Source: Lachnoclostridium sp.
Lineage (GTDB): Bacteria; Bacillota; Clostridia; Lachnospirales; Lachnospiraceae
Length of the DNA stretch: 64,000 bases
Direction of reading: 5' to 3'
Assembly (NCBI GenBank): GCA_023664665.1
Contig: JAMPEY010000002.1
Span: forward strand, 23,298-87,297
The position numbers were made by a program, and so were the translations under genes. Positions 34,825 through 43,500 of this stretch are shown one piece after another (the stretch's first letter is position 1; every line of letters begins with the position of its first letter). Under the pieces are notes generated by a model that worked only from the letters and a program-made list of their open reading frames with translations, made no database searches and was not told the DNA's origin.

Positions 34825-36006
34825 ATGGAAAGAATACCCTTAATGAATGTATCAAGGCAGTATAAAAGCCTGAAGCCCGAGTTGGATAAAGCAGTCTTAC
34901 AGGTGTTGGAATCCGGTAATTATATTAGCGGAGATAATGTAAAAAGTTTTGAAGAGGAATTTTCAAAATATATAGGTGTCCGGTATGGTGTTGGAGTAGG
35001 CAATGGAACGGATGCTCTGGTGATTGCATTGCGGGCATTGGAAATTGGGTACGGCGACGAGGTTATTACCTGTGCACTTACTTTTTTTGCTACTGCAGAG
35101 GCAATAGCGGCTGTGGGTGCAACCCCAGTGTTTACAGATTGTACAGCCGATACTTATGTGATGGATGCAGATGCTATAGAGGAGAAGATTACCTCAAAAA
35201 CAAAGGCTATTATTCCGGTTCAACTTTATGGGCAATGTGCTGATATGATAAAGATATGTGAAATTGCTAAAAAGTATAACCTATATGTGGTAGAAGATGT
35301 GGCGCAGGCAGCAGGCTCGGTATATTGCGGAAGAAAGGCAGGCGCATGGGGGGACATAGCCTGTGTATCCTTTTTTCCTACTAAAAATTTAGGAGCGGTC
35401 GGTGACGGAGGAATCATTCTTACTGACAGCGAGGACTTAGCTAAAAAATGCCGGGCCTACAGAGTACATGGAAGCGGTTTGGACGGATTATATACCTACG
35501 GTTCAACACACTCGGAAGTTGTTCTGAAAGATGAAAATTTTGGAAATCATCAACCCAAGTATTTCAATTATGTTATAGGATATAATTCTCGGCTTGACGA
35601 AGTGCAGGCGGCTATTTTGCGGATAAAATTACCTTGGCTGGATGAGTGGAATGAAAGACGGAGAGAGATTGCAGAGAGGTATCGAACAGAAATTAAGCAT
35701 CCCAATATTATTCATCCTAAAGTTGCAGAAGGTACAGAACATATTTATTATGTATATGTGATAACTGTGGATGACAGAGACGGATTCCGTGATTATATGG
35801 AAAATTGTAACATTGCAACGGGGGTATATTTTCCGGTACCGCTTCATTTACAGAGGGTTTTTGAATCTCTTGGATATCAGAAGGGAGATATGCCTAATGC
35901 AGAATATATAGCAGAGCATTCGGCTGCGATTCCGATGTTTCCGGAGTTGACATTCGAGGAAATAAGCACTGTTATTTCTGCAGTAAATGCATTCAAAAGA
36001 ATATAG
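34825..36006 (+). CDS. DegT/DnrJ/EryC1 sugar aminotransferase (WlbC/WbpE-like)
   Basis: A 393-residue PLP-dependent aminotransferase that puts an amino group on a nucleotide-linked keto sugar. Motifs seen are GNGTDALVIALRAL, TCALTFFATAEAI, VEDVAQAAGS and the PLP lysine in FFPTKNLGAVGDGG. A GGAGGAGG site lies before ATG 34825. The next gene is a WlbB-type N-acetyltransferase, and a Gfo/Idh oxidoreductase follows later, so a 3-amino-3-deoxy uronic acid product is likely. Exact sugar specificity is inferred from this context only. Confidence 0.92.
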   Translation: MERIPLMNVSRQYKSLKPELDKAVLQVLESGNYISGDNVKSFEEEFSKYIGVRYGVGVGNGTDALVIALRALEIGYGDEVITCALTFFATAEAIAAVGATPVFTDCTADTYVMDADAIEEKITSKTKAIIPVQLYGQCADMIKICEIAKKYNLYVVEDVAQAAGSVYCGRKAGAWGDIACVSFFPTKNLGAVGDGGIILTDSEDLAKKCRAYRVHGSGLDGLYTYGSTHSEVVLKDENFGNHQPKYFNYVIGYNSRLDEVQAAILRIKLPWLDEWNERRREIAERYRTEIKHPNIIHPKVAEGTEHIYYVYVITVDDRDGFRDYMENCNIATGVYFPVPLHLQRVFESLGYQKGDMPNAEYIAEHSAAIPMFPELTFEEISTVISAVNAFKRI

Positions 36007-36025
36007 TTGGGAGGTCTGAAGTAGG

Positions 36026-36568
36026 ATGGATTACTACCGACATGATAGTGCAGATGTGCATTCGGATGCATGTATCGGAGCAGGGACGCATATATGGCAG
36101 TTTTGTTGTATCATGCAAGGGGTACAGATAGGGCAAGGATGCAATATTGGGGCCTATGTATTTGTAGAAACAGGTGTTAAGATAGGTAATGGTGTGAAGG
36201 TTAAAAATAATGTGTCTCTGTATAAAGGTGTTGAATTGGAAGATGATGTATTTGTGGGACCTAATGTGGTGTTTACTAATGTAATTAATCCGAGAAGTTT
36301 TATTAGCAGGAAATCGGAATTTCGCCCGACTATTGTGAAGAAAGGTGCCAGCATAGGCGCAAATGCTACTGTAGTCTGTGGACATACTATTGGTGAATAT
36401 GCGCTCATTGGTGCAGGAACCGTGGTTACAAAAGATGTGCCTTCCCATGCTTTGGTAATGGGCAATCCCGGAAGGGTAACCGGATATGTCTGTGAGTGTG
36501 GAGAAAAGCTGCAAAAAAGAGAAGATAGATATGTTTGTGATATTTGCCAGAAACATTTTATATTATAA
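36026..36568 (+). CDS. WlbB/WbpD-like sugar N-acetyltransferase with zinc ribbon
   Basis: A 180-residue left-handed beta-helix enzyme. The run of hexapeptides begins [19 protein letters not shown] and continues through [34 protein letters not shown] and [17 protein letters not shown], very close to the UDP-GlcNAc3NA N-acetyltransferase group. The C-terminal tail has two cysteine pairs (CECG and CDIC), a small zinc ribbon common in this group. It probably acetylates the 3-amino group produced by the preceding aminotransferase. It lies 20 bases after that gene. Confidence 0.9.
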   Translation: MDYYRHDSADVHSDACIGAGTHIWQFCCIMQGVQIGQGCNIGAYVFVETGVKIGNGVKVKNNVSLYKGVELEDDVFVGPNVVFTNVINPRSFISRKSEFRPTIVKKGASIGANATVVCGHTIGEYALIGAGTVVTKDVPSHALVMGNPGRVTGYVCECGEKLQKREDRYVCDICQKHFIL

Positions 36569-36586
36569 AAACAGGAGGGAAGTATT

Positions 36587-38103
36587 ATGGTATTTCAAAT
36601 ACAGAAGTTGTATGGAATGATTTCTAAAAGGGACAAGAAGATATTTGCAGTTACATTTGTGGCAGTATTTTTGACCCATGCGTACCGGTTGTTAACATAC
36701 ATACCAAACCATGATAGTTTCTTTTCATTTTATGATAAACAGGATGTAATTTTGTTAGGACGCTGGTCTCTGACATATGCAGCAGGAATCAGCTCTTATT
36801 TTGATACACAGTGGTTATGTGGTTTATTGTCGTTAATTTATATTTCAATTACTGCGGTTATTGTAATACATATGCTGGATATTAGAAATAGTTTTCTTTG
36901 TTATGTTGCGGGCATTATCATAGGAGTTTATCCTAGTGTAGTTTGTACATTTACTTATATGTATACAGCAGATGCCTATATGTTGGCTATGCTCACAGCA
37001 GCATTTGCGGCATGGGCTATGGTATCTGATAATTGGAAAAAGCGGCTTGGAGGCAGTGTTTTATTAGGAGTTGGAATGGGCATATATCAAGCATATTTGT
37101 CATTTACAATGCTATTATTGCTCATTTGGCTGATAAAGAGAGTATTAATAGAGAAAGAATGCAAAATCGGGCGTTATGTTTTTAACATGACCTATAGTGG
37201 TCTTCTAGGGGGGGTATTTATGGCATTGGTTTGCTGATTCGATTGCATGGAAGAAAATTGGATGCATACCAAGGAATAGGTGAAGCAAGCTTGCTGCATC
37301 CTGTTAATTGGTGCTTTTCCAAAATTGGGGAATGTTATTCCAATTTGTATTATCTGCTTATAAAAGATGATGTATATGCAAATAGTGCAATTGGTTATAT
37401 GGTACTAGCATTTTGGATTCTGTTTTTCATAACCATATGCGTAAAATGGGTTATACTGATAAAAAAGAGAAGTTATATTAAAGTATTTTCGAGTTGCTTG
37501 TTCCTTGCAATTATACCCGTTGTGGTTTATTGTATGAGCTTTTTGAGCGAGAATACGGAGTATCACAGATTAATGGTTCAGAGTGTGGCATTAATCTGGA
37601 TTTTGGGTGTTATGTGGTTGGATAATATGGAACAAAACAAGCTATATGCGGTTGTGAAAGAAGTGATGGTGCTTATTCTGCTTCTGAATATAGGAAATTA
37701 TATAGTGGGAGCCAATATCAGCTATTTTGGTTTTTATAATGGTTATGAGAAAACAACTGCTTTATTTACTAGGGTAGTAGACCGAATAGAACAACTGCCA
37801 GATATAGATAGTGCAAAATATTTGTATGTTGGGGGAGCAATAAAGGATGAATATCAAGACCAATCCTTTTTGAGACCCTTGAACAATATGACAGGAGTGC
37901 GTTATGGTATTATACCATATTATTACCCTATTTATGTATACATGATTAATCAACATATAGGGGGAAATTATGCAATAGTGTATGAACAGACAGATAAGGA
38001 TAACATTATTTTTACAAAGGAGTATCAAGAAATGCCGGAATGGCCTGCAGAGGGTTCGGTAAGGTTAATTGATAATGTAATTGTCGTGAAATTCAGCGAA
38101 TAG
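36587..38103 (+). pseudogene. GtrII-type glucosyltransferase gene, frameshifted at a G run
   Basis: Two frames cover one membrane protein of about 505 residues. The first (36587-37237, 216 residues) has GtrII features TYIPNHDSFFSFYDKQD and GVGMGIYQAYLSF. The second (about 37216-38103) continues with GLLIRLHGRKLDAYQGIGE and more membrane helices. Their junction is a run of seven G (37208-37214). One additional G would join them as a single protein, LLGGGIYGIGLLIRL. GtrII proteins transfer glucose from a lipid carrier to polysaccharide outside the membrane. The break could be a phase-variable switch, a real loss, or a sequencing error. Confidence 0.82.
37208..37214 (+). repeat. poly-G tract (7 G) at the frameshift
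   Basis: CTA-GGGGGGG-TATTT. Frame 1 reads ggg ggg gta and stops at TGA 37235-37237; the frame needed for the downstream half is reached with 8 (or 5) G. Confidence 0.9.
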
Positions 38104-38165
38104 AAAACTATAAGAATTTATAAGAAAATGAAGAAATGTTGATATGGACAAACAAGGAGGCAAAA

Positions 38166-39242
38166 ATGAGATACGCATTAATAGGATGTGGAAGAATAGC
38201 TACTAATCATATGAAAGCAGTAATAAATAATCATTTGGAATTGGTAGCAGTGTGTGATATTAAGCCGGAAAAAATGGAGCAGCTTCTGGTAAAGCATGGA
38301 TTGGAGCAAGATAAAAATATTCGGTATTATGTTGATTATAAGCAAATGGTGGAGGAATGCCAGCCGGAATTGGTAGCTATTGCTACAGAAAGTGGAGTCC
38401 ATGCTGAGATCGCTTTGTATTGTATCGCAAAGGGTATCAACTGTATTATTGAAAAACCTATTGCTATGAACATGGAAGATGCAGAAGCTATTGTCAGATT
38501 GGCAGCAGAGAAAAATGTTAAAGTATCAGCCTGTCATCAGAATAGGTTTAATATTGCTGTGCAGGAAGTAAAGCATGCTATAGATGAAGGACGCTTTGGT
38601 AAAATGTCCCATGGAAGTATTCATGTACGCTGGAATCGAAATAAGGGATATTATGAACAGGCGCCATGGAGAGGTCTTTGGGCTTCTGATGGAGGCGCAT
38701 TGATGAATCAGTGTATTCATGGAATTGACTTAATCAGATGGTTGATGGGAAATGAAGTGGAATCCGTATATGGTCAGACGAGACAGAGAATACATGACTA
38801 TTTAGAGGCAGAAGATGTTGGGGTAGCTGTTATTACATTTAAGGATGGCTCTGTGGCAACGATAGAAGGGACTACGAATGTATATCCGCAGAATCTGGAA
38901 GAGACTCTTTATTTATTTGGAGAAACGGGCACAGTAAAATTGGGAGGAACCTCGACAAATAATATAGATATTTGGGATTTTGCAGACAAAAAGCAAGAAG
39001 ATGATAATAAAGAAGGATTAAAAGAAGCTACTTCTAATGTATATGGTAATGGACATACAAGCTTGTATGCGGATATGATGGATGCAATACAAAATAATCG
39101 TACTCCCTATGTAGACGCTAAAGCAGGCAGGAATGCATTGGAAATAGTTTTGGCAATTTATAAGAGTCAAAAAGAAGGAATGCCCGTGAAACTACCATTA
39201 ACAGATTTTGCGAGCACTGATATGGAAGGAATGTTTCAGTAA
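38166..39242 (+). CDS. Gfo/Idh/MocA family oxidoreductase (WlbA/WbpB-like)
   Basis: A 358-residue NAD(P)-dependent oxidoreductase. The Rossmann start YALIGCGRIATNH and the family lysine motif IIEKPIAMNMEDAE are present, followed by the substrate-side segment ACHQNRFNIAVQ and the catalytic-type GGALMNQCIHGIDLIRWL (His). WlbA oxidises C3 of UDP-GlcNAc-uronate; the adjacent aminotransferase and acetyltransferase genes fit that pathway. ATG 38166 is behind AAGGAGG; the frame from 38136 includes that site and is rejected. Confidence 0.88.
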   Translation: MRYALIGCGRIATNHMKAVINNHLELVAVCDIKPEKMEQLLVKHGLEQDKNIRYYVDYKQMVEECQPELVAIATESGVHAEIALYCIAKGINCIIEKPIAMNMEDAEAIVRLAAEKNVKVSACHQNRFNIAVQEVKHAIDEGRFGKMSHGSIHVRWNRNKGYYEQAPWRGLWASDGGALMNQCIHGIDLIRWLMGNEVESVYGQTRQRIHDYLEAEDVGVAVITFKDGSVATIEGTTNVYPQNLEETLYLFGETGTVKLGGTSTNNIDIWDFADKKQEDDNKEGLKEATSNVYGNGHTSLYADMMDAIQNNRTPYVDAKAGRNALEIVLAIYKSQKEGMPVKLPLTDFASTDMEGMFQ

Positions 39243-39302
39243 ACATTTTAAAATGGCAGTATGCTTTATAGCTACGCTGAAGAATGGAGATGAATTGAAA
39301 CC

Positions 39303-40523
39303 ATGGAGAAAAAAGAGTATACCATTGCTGTTGCAGGAACAGGGTATGTTGGATTGTCAAATGCGATTCTGCTTGCTCAACATAATAAAGTATACGCAGT
39401 AGATATCATTCCTGAAAAGGTGGATATGATTAACAAAAGGCAATCACCGATAGAAGATAAAGAAATTGAGGAGTATTTAGCAAATAAAGACTTAAATCTG
39501 ACGGCTACTTTAGATGGAGTGGCAGCATACAGGGAAGCGGATTTTGTTATTGTTTCTACACCTACCAACTATGATGAAAAAACCAATTATTTTGATGTGT
39601 CCTCAGTGAAGCAGGTTATAGAACAGGTCATCAAAGTAAATGACAGAGCTGTGATTGTTATTAAATCAACGATTCCTGTAGGTTTTACGATGTTAATGAG
39701 AGAAAAATATCAGTGCCCCAATTTAATTTTTTCTCCTGAATTTTTGCGTGAGGGGAAGGCATTATATGATAATTTGTTTCCCAGCAGGATTGTGGTGGGT
39801 TATCCGCAGGAGGATGTCGAGATAGCAGTTCAAGCGCAAAAGTTTAGTGCATTGTTAACACAAGGAGCTATTAAGAAAGATATCAAAGTTTTGTTTACAG
39901 ATCCTACAGAGGCAGAGGCAATTAAGCTTTTTGCCAACACTTATTTAGCAATGAGAGTGGCTTTTTTTAATGAATTGGATACTTATGCAGAATCCAGGGG
40001 ATTAAATGCAAAGCAAATTATAGAAGGAATGAGTCTGGATCCTCGTATTGGTAATTTTTATAATAATCCGTCTTTTGGCTATGGTGGATATTGCCTGCCT
40101 AAAGATACAAAACAGCTTTTAGCTAATTTTCAGGATATCCCTAATGATGTGATTAAAGCTGTAGTGAATTCTAATCAGACCAGAAAAGCTTTTGTTGCAG
40201 AAAAAGTGTTGCAAAAAGCCGGATTTCCGCACAACAAAGATATTACAATAGGTGTTTACCGCTTAACGATGAAAGCACATTCCGACAATTATCGCGCATC
40301 TTCCATTCAGGGAGTTATGAGAAATATTCAAAATCAAGGAGTGAATGTAATTATCTATGAGCCTACATGGAAGGAAAATTTATTTAATGGAACAAGTGTG
40401 GTAAATAACTTTGATGAATTTGTTACAAAGTCTACAGTGATTATTGCAAACCGCATGGACGATAATTTGAAAAATGTGGCAGATAAGGTGTATTCAAGAG
40501 ATATATATGGTAAAGATGTGTGA
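39303..40523 (+). CDS. ugd: UDP-glucose 6-dehydrogenase (short Ugd type)
   Basis: A 406-residue NAD-dependent enzyme that oxidises UDP-glucose to UDP-glucuronate in two steps. [19 protein letters not shown] is the NAD-binding start, [11 protein letters not shown] and [15 protein letters not shown] follow. The catalytic Cys is in [19 protein letters not shown]. Overall it follows the E. coli Ugd pattern closely, including [17 protein letters not shown]. It is thus a UDP-glucose rather than a UDP-GlcNAc enzyme by resemblance. It lies 60 bases after the Gfo/Idh gene. Confidence 0.93.
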   Translation: MEKKEYTIAVAGTGYVGLSNAILLAQHNKVYAVDIIPEKVDMINKRQSPIEDKEIEEYLANKDLNLTATLDGVAAYREADFVIVSTPTNYDEKTNYFDVSSVKQVIEQVIKVNDRAVIVIKSTIPVGFTMLMREKYQCPNLIFSPEFLREGKALYDNLFPSRIVVGYPQEDVEIAVQAQKFSALLTQGAIKKDIKVLFTDPTEAEAIKLFANTYLAMRVAFFNELDTYAESRGLNAKQIIEGMSLDPRIGNFYNNPSFGYGGYCLPKDTKQLLANFQDIPNDVIKAVVNSNQTRKAFVAEKVLQKAGFPHNKDITIGVYRLTMKAHSDNYRASSIQGVMRNIQNQGVNVIIYEPTWKENLFNGTSVVNNFDEFVTKSTVIIANRMDDNLKNVADKVYSRDIYGKDV

Positions 40524-40569
40524 GGGAAGAGAGTGTGCTGCTAAGAAAGCATGCAAAGGTTAAAAAGCG

Positions 40570-41430
40570 ATGAAAAAAGTATTAGTGACAGGCGCAGGGG
40601 GTTATATCGGCAAATCGCTCTGTGCATATTTGCAAACATATGACAGGGAAGAATATTGTATGAAAGGAATGAGTGTCCGAGGGGACAAGTGGAAAGAAGA
40701 AGATTTTTCACAGTATGATTGTGTTGTGCATACTGCGGGAATAGCCCACATAAAAGAAACAAAAGAAAATGCAAGACTCTATTATGATATTAACAGGGAC
40801 TTAACGGTTGAAGTTGCTCAAAAAGCAAAAAGGGCTGGTGTAAGGCAATTTATCTTTCTGAGTTCTATCAGTATATATGGCGTAGATACAGGGATACTCA
40901 CCAAAGAGACAATTCCTAACCCGAAAGCTCATTATGCCCGGTCTAAGCTGCAGGCTGAAAAAAGATTATCGAAGTTAGCCGACAACAATTTTAAAGTCTG
41001 TATACTACGCCCGCCCATGGTTTACGGAAAGGGATGTAAGGGTAATTTTCAAAAACTTGCAAGGTTGGTGAAGCTGTCACCGATATTTCCCCGCGTTAAT
41101 AACCGACGGAGCATGATATATATTGATAATTTATGTGAGTTTATCAGGCAATGCGTTGAGTGGGAAAAGGAAGGAATATTTGTCCCGCAAAACAAAGAAT
41201 ATGTCAATACCGATAAGATGGTGAAGCTTTTGGGCAAGCAAATGGGTAAAAAGATATATATGAGTTATTGCCTTGGAGCGATGGTTCGTTTGGCAAGCCC
41301 CTTTCTTAAAATGCTTCGGAAAGCTTTTGGAAGTCTGGTTTACAATGAAACACCGGATGCCGACTTTTCGTATTGTATAGTGGATTTTGAAACATCCATT
41401 CAATGTAGCATAGGGAAATTGACCAATTAA
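40570..41430 (+). CDS. NAD-dependent epimerase/dehydratase (extended SDR)
   Basis: A 286-residue nucleotide-sugar (or lipid-linked sugar) epimerase-like protein. It has the NAD-binding VLVTGAGGYIGKSL and VVHTAGIAH, the Ser of FLSSISIYG, and the catalytic YARSK (Tyr-x-x-x-Lys). The C-terminal half carries VCILRPPMVYGKGCKGN and RRSMIYIDNLCEFI, resembling Und-P-sugar/UDP-sugar 4-epimerases of capsule clusters. The exact sugar is unknown. It is the last clear biosynthetic gene of the cluster. Confidence 0.87.
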   Translation: MKKVLVTGAGGYIGKSLCAYLQTYDREEYCMKGMSVRGDKWKEEDFSQYDCVVHTAGIAHIKETKENARLYYDINRDLTVEVAQKAKRAGVRQFIFLSSISIYGVDTGILTKETIPNPKAHYARSKLQAEKRLSKLADNNFKVCILRPPMVYGKGCKGNFQKLARLVKLSPIFPRVNNRRSMIYIDNLCEFIRQCVEWEKEGIFVPQNKEYVNTDKMVKLLGKQMGKKIYMSYCLGAMVRLASPFLKMLRKAFGSLVYNETPDADFSYCIVDFETSIQCSIGKLTN

Positions 41431-41466
41431 TGAGCAGACATTAAATAATTGTGGGGGAAATCAATT

Positions 41467-41802
41467 ATGAGGAAAGCAAAAAGTACACATAGCAGTACAA
41501 ACAACAGTAAAAATAACCATAGGAATAAGAGCAAGACTCCTAATGCGGCAGGCTCAATGCCCGTATCAATTAAAAGCGAGGGTTTGAGGCGTCTCAAGAG
41601 GAAAGAGGCATCGCCGGATATTGTGGTGCATAGGGGTTCTATATATGTAGTTAAAGCGATGAGAGTGGCAAAATGTGGTTTATGCGGAATGGATATGGAA
41701 CATTCTCGGAAAAGGGAAAAACCGGGGCGCAGCAGAAGACCGCCCCATACATTGCCGGGAGAACAACAGGGAACTAATACAAAATCGGATGATAAAAAGT
41801 AA
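41467..41802 (+). CDS. small basic hypothetical protein
   Basis: A 111-residue, strongly basic, low-complexity protein rich in Ser, Asn, Lys and Arg, with a CGLCGMDME motif (Cys-x2-Cys) at about residues 74-77. I do not recognise it. The start ATG 41467 follows TGGGGGAAA. Nothing in its sequence suggests a membrane segment. It sits between the epimerase and a membrane protein gene in a region of poorly conserved small genes. It could be nucleic-acid- or metal-binding, but this is only a guess from composition. Confidence 0.5.
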   Translation: MRKAKSTHSSTNNSKNNHRNKSKTPNAAGSMPVSIKSEGLRRLKRKEASPDIVVHRGSIYVVKAMRVAKCGLCGMDMEHSRKREKPGRSRRPPHTLPGEQQGTNTKSDDKK

Positions 41803-41822
41803 ATCATAAGGGGAAGATTGCG

Positions 41823-42452
41823 TTGAAGGAGTTATTGGAGGTTTTGCCACAAATTACAGTGTACATAGTGGTGGGGTACATCTTTATCAAAACATATCGC
41901 TTTGTGGCGCTGAAGAAGGATTCGGATAATATTGAACATATATTAACAAGTTCCTTAGTAGTTGGTTTTATATATTATGAAATAGCAAGGATGATACCCT
42001 TTACTATATCCCGGGAAGTGGATAATCTGCTGATTGGATTATCGGCATTGTTTCTTGGGTATTTATTGGCGCTTTTGTCAAGGCAAAAGAAAATAGTTTA
42101 TTGGATTTTGGATAAACTGAGTATCCATGACACAAATAATGCCTATATATGGGATGACTTAATGGATGTTAAGAATGCTATGAAGGTGCGGGTTGTGTAT
42201 GACGAGGAGATATATGAGGGGATGCTCCACAACTATGAAAGTTATTCTAATGCTCCTCGTATTGTGCTTGCGGCATATACCGTAAAAAGTCTGCCTGATC
42301 AAAAGGTATGCGATTATTCGCAGGATAATACAAGGATAGTGATATTAAATACGGATGCCGCTCGTTCTGTGGAAATTATATATTATTCCGAAAGTGATGA
42401 ATGCAAAGACCTAAAAAATCTATGCGATGCCGGCAAGCGGTTTAAAAGATGA
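41823..42452 (+). CDS. membrane protein, possibly DUF6338 family
   Basis: A 209-residue protein with three hydrophobic segments in the first 95 residues (ITVYIVVGYIFIKTYRF, ILTSSLVVGFIYYEIA, LLIGLSALFLGYLLALL) and a soluble C-terminal domain of about 110 residues with YIWDDLMDVKNAMKVRVVYD. This resembles the DUF6338 layout as I remember it, and the role is unknown. It starts at TTG 41823 behind AAGGGGAAG. It lies 20 bases after the small basic gene, so the two may be one transcript. Confidence 0.65.
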   Translation: MKELLEVLPQITVYIVVGYIFIKTYRFVALKKDSDNIEHILTSSLVVGFIYYEIARMIPFTISREVDNLLIGLSALFLGYLLALLSRQKKIVYWILDKLSIHDTNNAYIWDDLMDVKNAMKVRVVYDEEIYEGMLHNYESYSNAPRIVLAAYTVKSLPDQKVCDYSQDNTRIVILNTDAARSVEIIYYSESDECKDLKNLCDAGKRFKR

Positions 42453-42504
42453 GACATTTCCTTTTCATTTATATAAATTGATACTTCAAAATGGAGGTGT
42501 AGAT

Positions 42505-42839
42505 ATGGAGAACACAAAGAAAATTGCCGTATTGTTTAAAATGGTGTGTGAAGGCTACACGGGGACTGATGCCTTAGGAAAGAAAGCAGCACAAAAGATA
42601 TTTTAAGCGCTGAAGAGAGAAAGATTGCCGAACATATCCTCAATGTTTTTGGCGGTAAACAACCTATGGAATTAGAAGCGCTTTCCACTATGGATTATAT
42701 TATGCATTCCTTATTGCCCGCAACAGCAACAGATCAGGATATTATTTCTAAATTTAAGCAGATTAAGGCAACAAAGTTTGAACAAAATGTGATAGACCAT
42801 ACTTTACTTGAATTAAAGGAATTAAAGTTGACTGCATAG
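42505..42839 (+). pseudogene. frameshifted small gene, unknown function
   Basis: ATG 42505, behind AATGGAGG, opens a frame of 33 codons (MENTKKIAVLFKMVC...) that stops at 42604-42606. In the frame one base back, an open stretch continues from about 42585 (SSTKDILSAEERKIAEHI) to TAG 42837-42839, ending KELKLTA. Together they would make a helical protein of about 110 residues. The shift lies near the A-rich stretch 42578-42596. Either the gene is broken or one base is wrong. No homologue is recognised. Confidence 0.6.
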
Positions 42840-42888
42840 CTGCCGATTTGGGAGAAACTTTTCTTAGGAAATATAGACAGAAAGAAAA

Positions 42889-42919
42889 GGGCTGCCGGTG
42901 TGAAACATTCCGGCAGCTC
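42889..42919 (-). terminator. terminator of the XRE regulator gene
   Basis: GGGCTGCCGG (42889-42898) pairs with CCGGCAGCTC (42910-42919) around an 11-base loop. On the minus strand it is followed by TTTTCTTTCT. It lies 24 bases beyond the regulator's stop and may also stop transcripts from the plus side. Confidence 0.75.
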
Positions 42920-42942
42920 TTAGATTCTGGTTCTTTTGATTT

Positions 42943-43305
42943 TTACAGCTTTTTGAAGGTAAGACCGTTTGCAGCTTCCAGACAGCGCAGAAACTTGGCA
43001 AGGAAAGCTTTCTCACGGTCGGTTAAATGATTTAACAATTGGAAAAACCGTGACATGGAGTAAGAAGCGGTAATGTGTTGTGATAAAGCTTGGGGGCGGC
43101 CGGGATAGCCGGTGAGTCCCAGAAGAAAGTCCGTGGTTACACCGTAAAATTCCGCAAGTTTTATCAGAGTGTCCAAATCGGGCTGGTGTACATCTTTTTC
43201 GTAATTAGAGATGGTGCCTATGGAGACATTCAGATATGCAGCCAGTTCCTTCTGGTAAATGCCGCGTTCATCGCGAAGCTCCCTCAAAATAGTTGAGATG
43301 TTCAT
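42943..43305 (-). CDS. XRE-family transcriptional regulator
   Basis: A 120-residue DNA-binding protein. The N-terminal helix-turn-helix (about residues 5-60) is standard: LRELRDERGIYQKELAAYL, NVSIGTISNYEKDVHQPDLDTL and KLAEFYGVTTDFLLGL. The C-terminal 50 residues (RFFQLLNHLTDREKAFLAKF) resemble no named sensor domain. ATG 43305 follows AGGAGG on the minus strand. It is divergent from the O-antigen-ligase-like gene; the 195 bases between them hold a palindrome that it may bind. Confidence 0.9.
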   Translation of the reverse strand: MNISTILRELRDERGIYQKELAAYLNVSIGTISNYEKDVHQPDLDTLIKLAEFYGVTTDFLLGLTGYPGRPQALSQHITASYSMSRFFQLLNHLTDREKAFLAKFLRCLEAANGLTFKKL

Positions 43306-43374
43306 AAGTGGTAATCCTCCTTTGTAAAAGTGGTTTTGAGTTACAGAAATACCGTATCCAAGGAGGGCTGAAAG

Positions 43375-43393
43375 TGCAATGTAATTTATTGCA
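43375..43393. promoter_or_regulatory. palindrome, candidate operator
   Basis: TGCAAT-GTAATTT-ATTGCA, perfect 6-base arms around 7 bases, lies between the XRE gene and the divergent promoter at 43404. Similar TGCAAT/ATTGCA arms occur at 23027 and 51556. Confidence 0.4.
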
Positions 43394-43403
43394 TATTTTG
43401 GTA

Positions 43404-43431
43404 TTGTAATCTATAATAATCTTGTTATAAT
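43404..43431 (+). promoter_or_regulatory. promoter of the O-antigen-ligase-like gene
   Basis: TTGTAA (43404-43409), 16 bases, TATAAT (43426-43431), with the gene starting 70 bases downstream. Confidence 0.65.
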
Positions 43432-43500
43432 CATAAAAAGGCGATATCAACCGTCAAGAAATGAGTCAATAGGACGGTTAGGAAAAGAAGGATAAACTAA

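Noticed and set aside
41427-41807. 126-codon hydrophobic frame on the minus strand
   Set aside because: It mirrors the Asn/Lys-rich plus-strand gene; the run of Leu and Phe comes from complementary A-rich codons.
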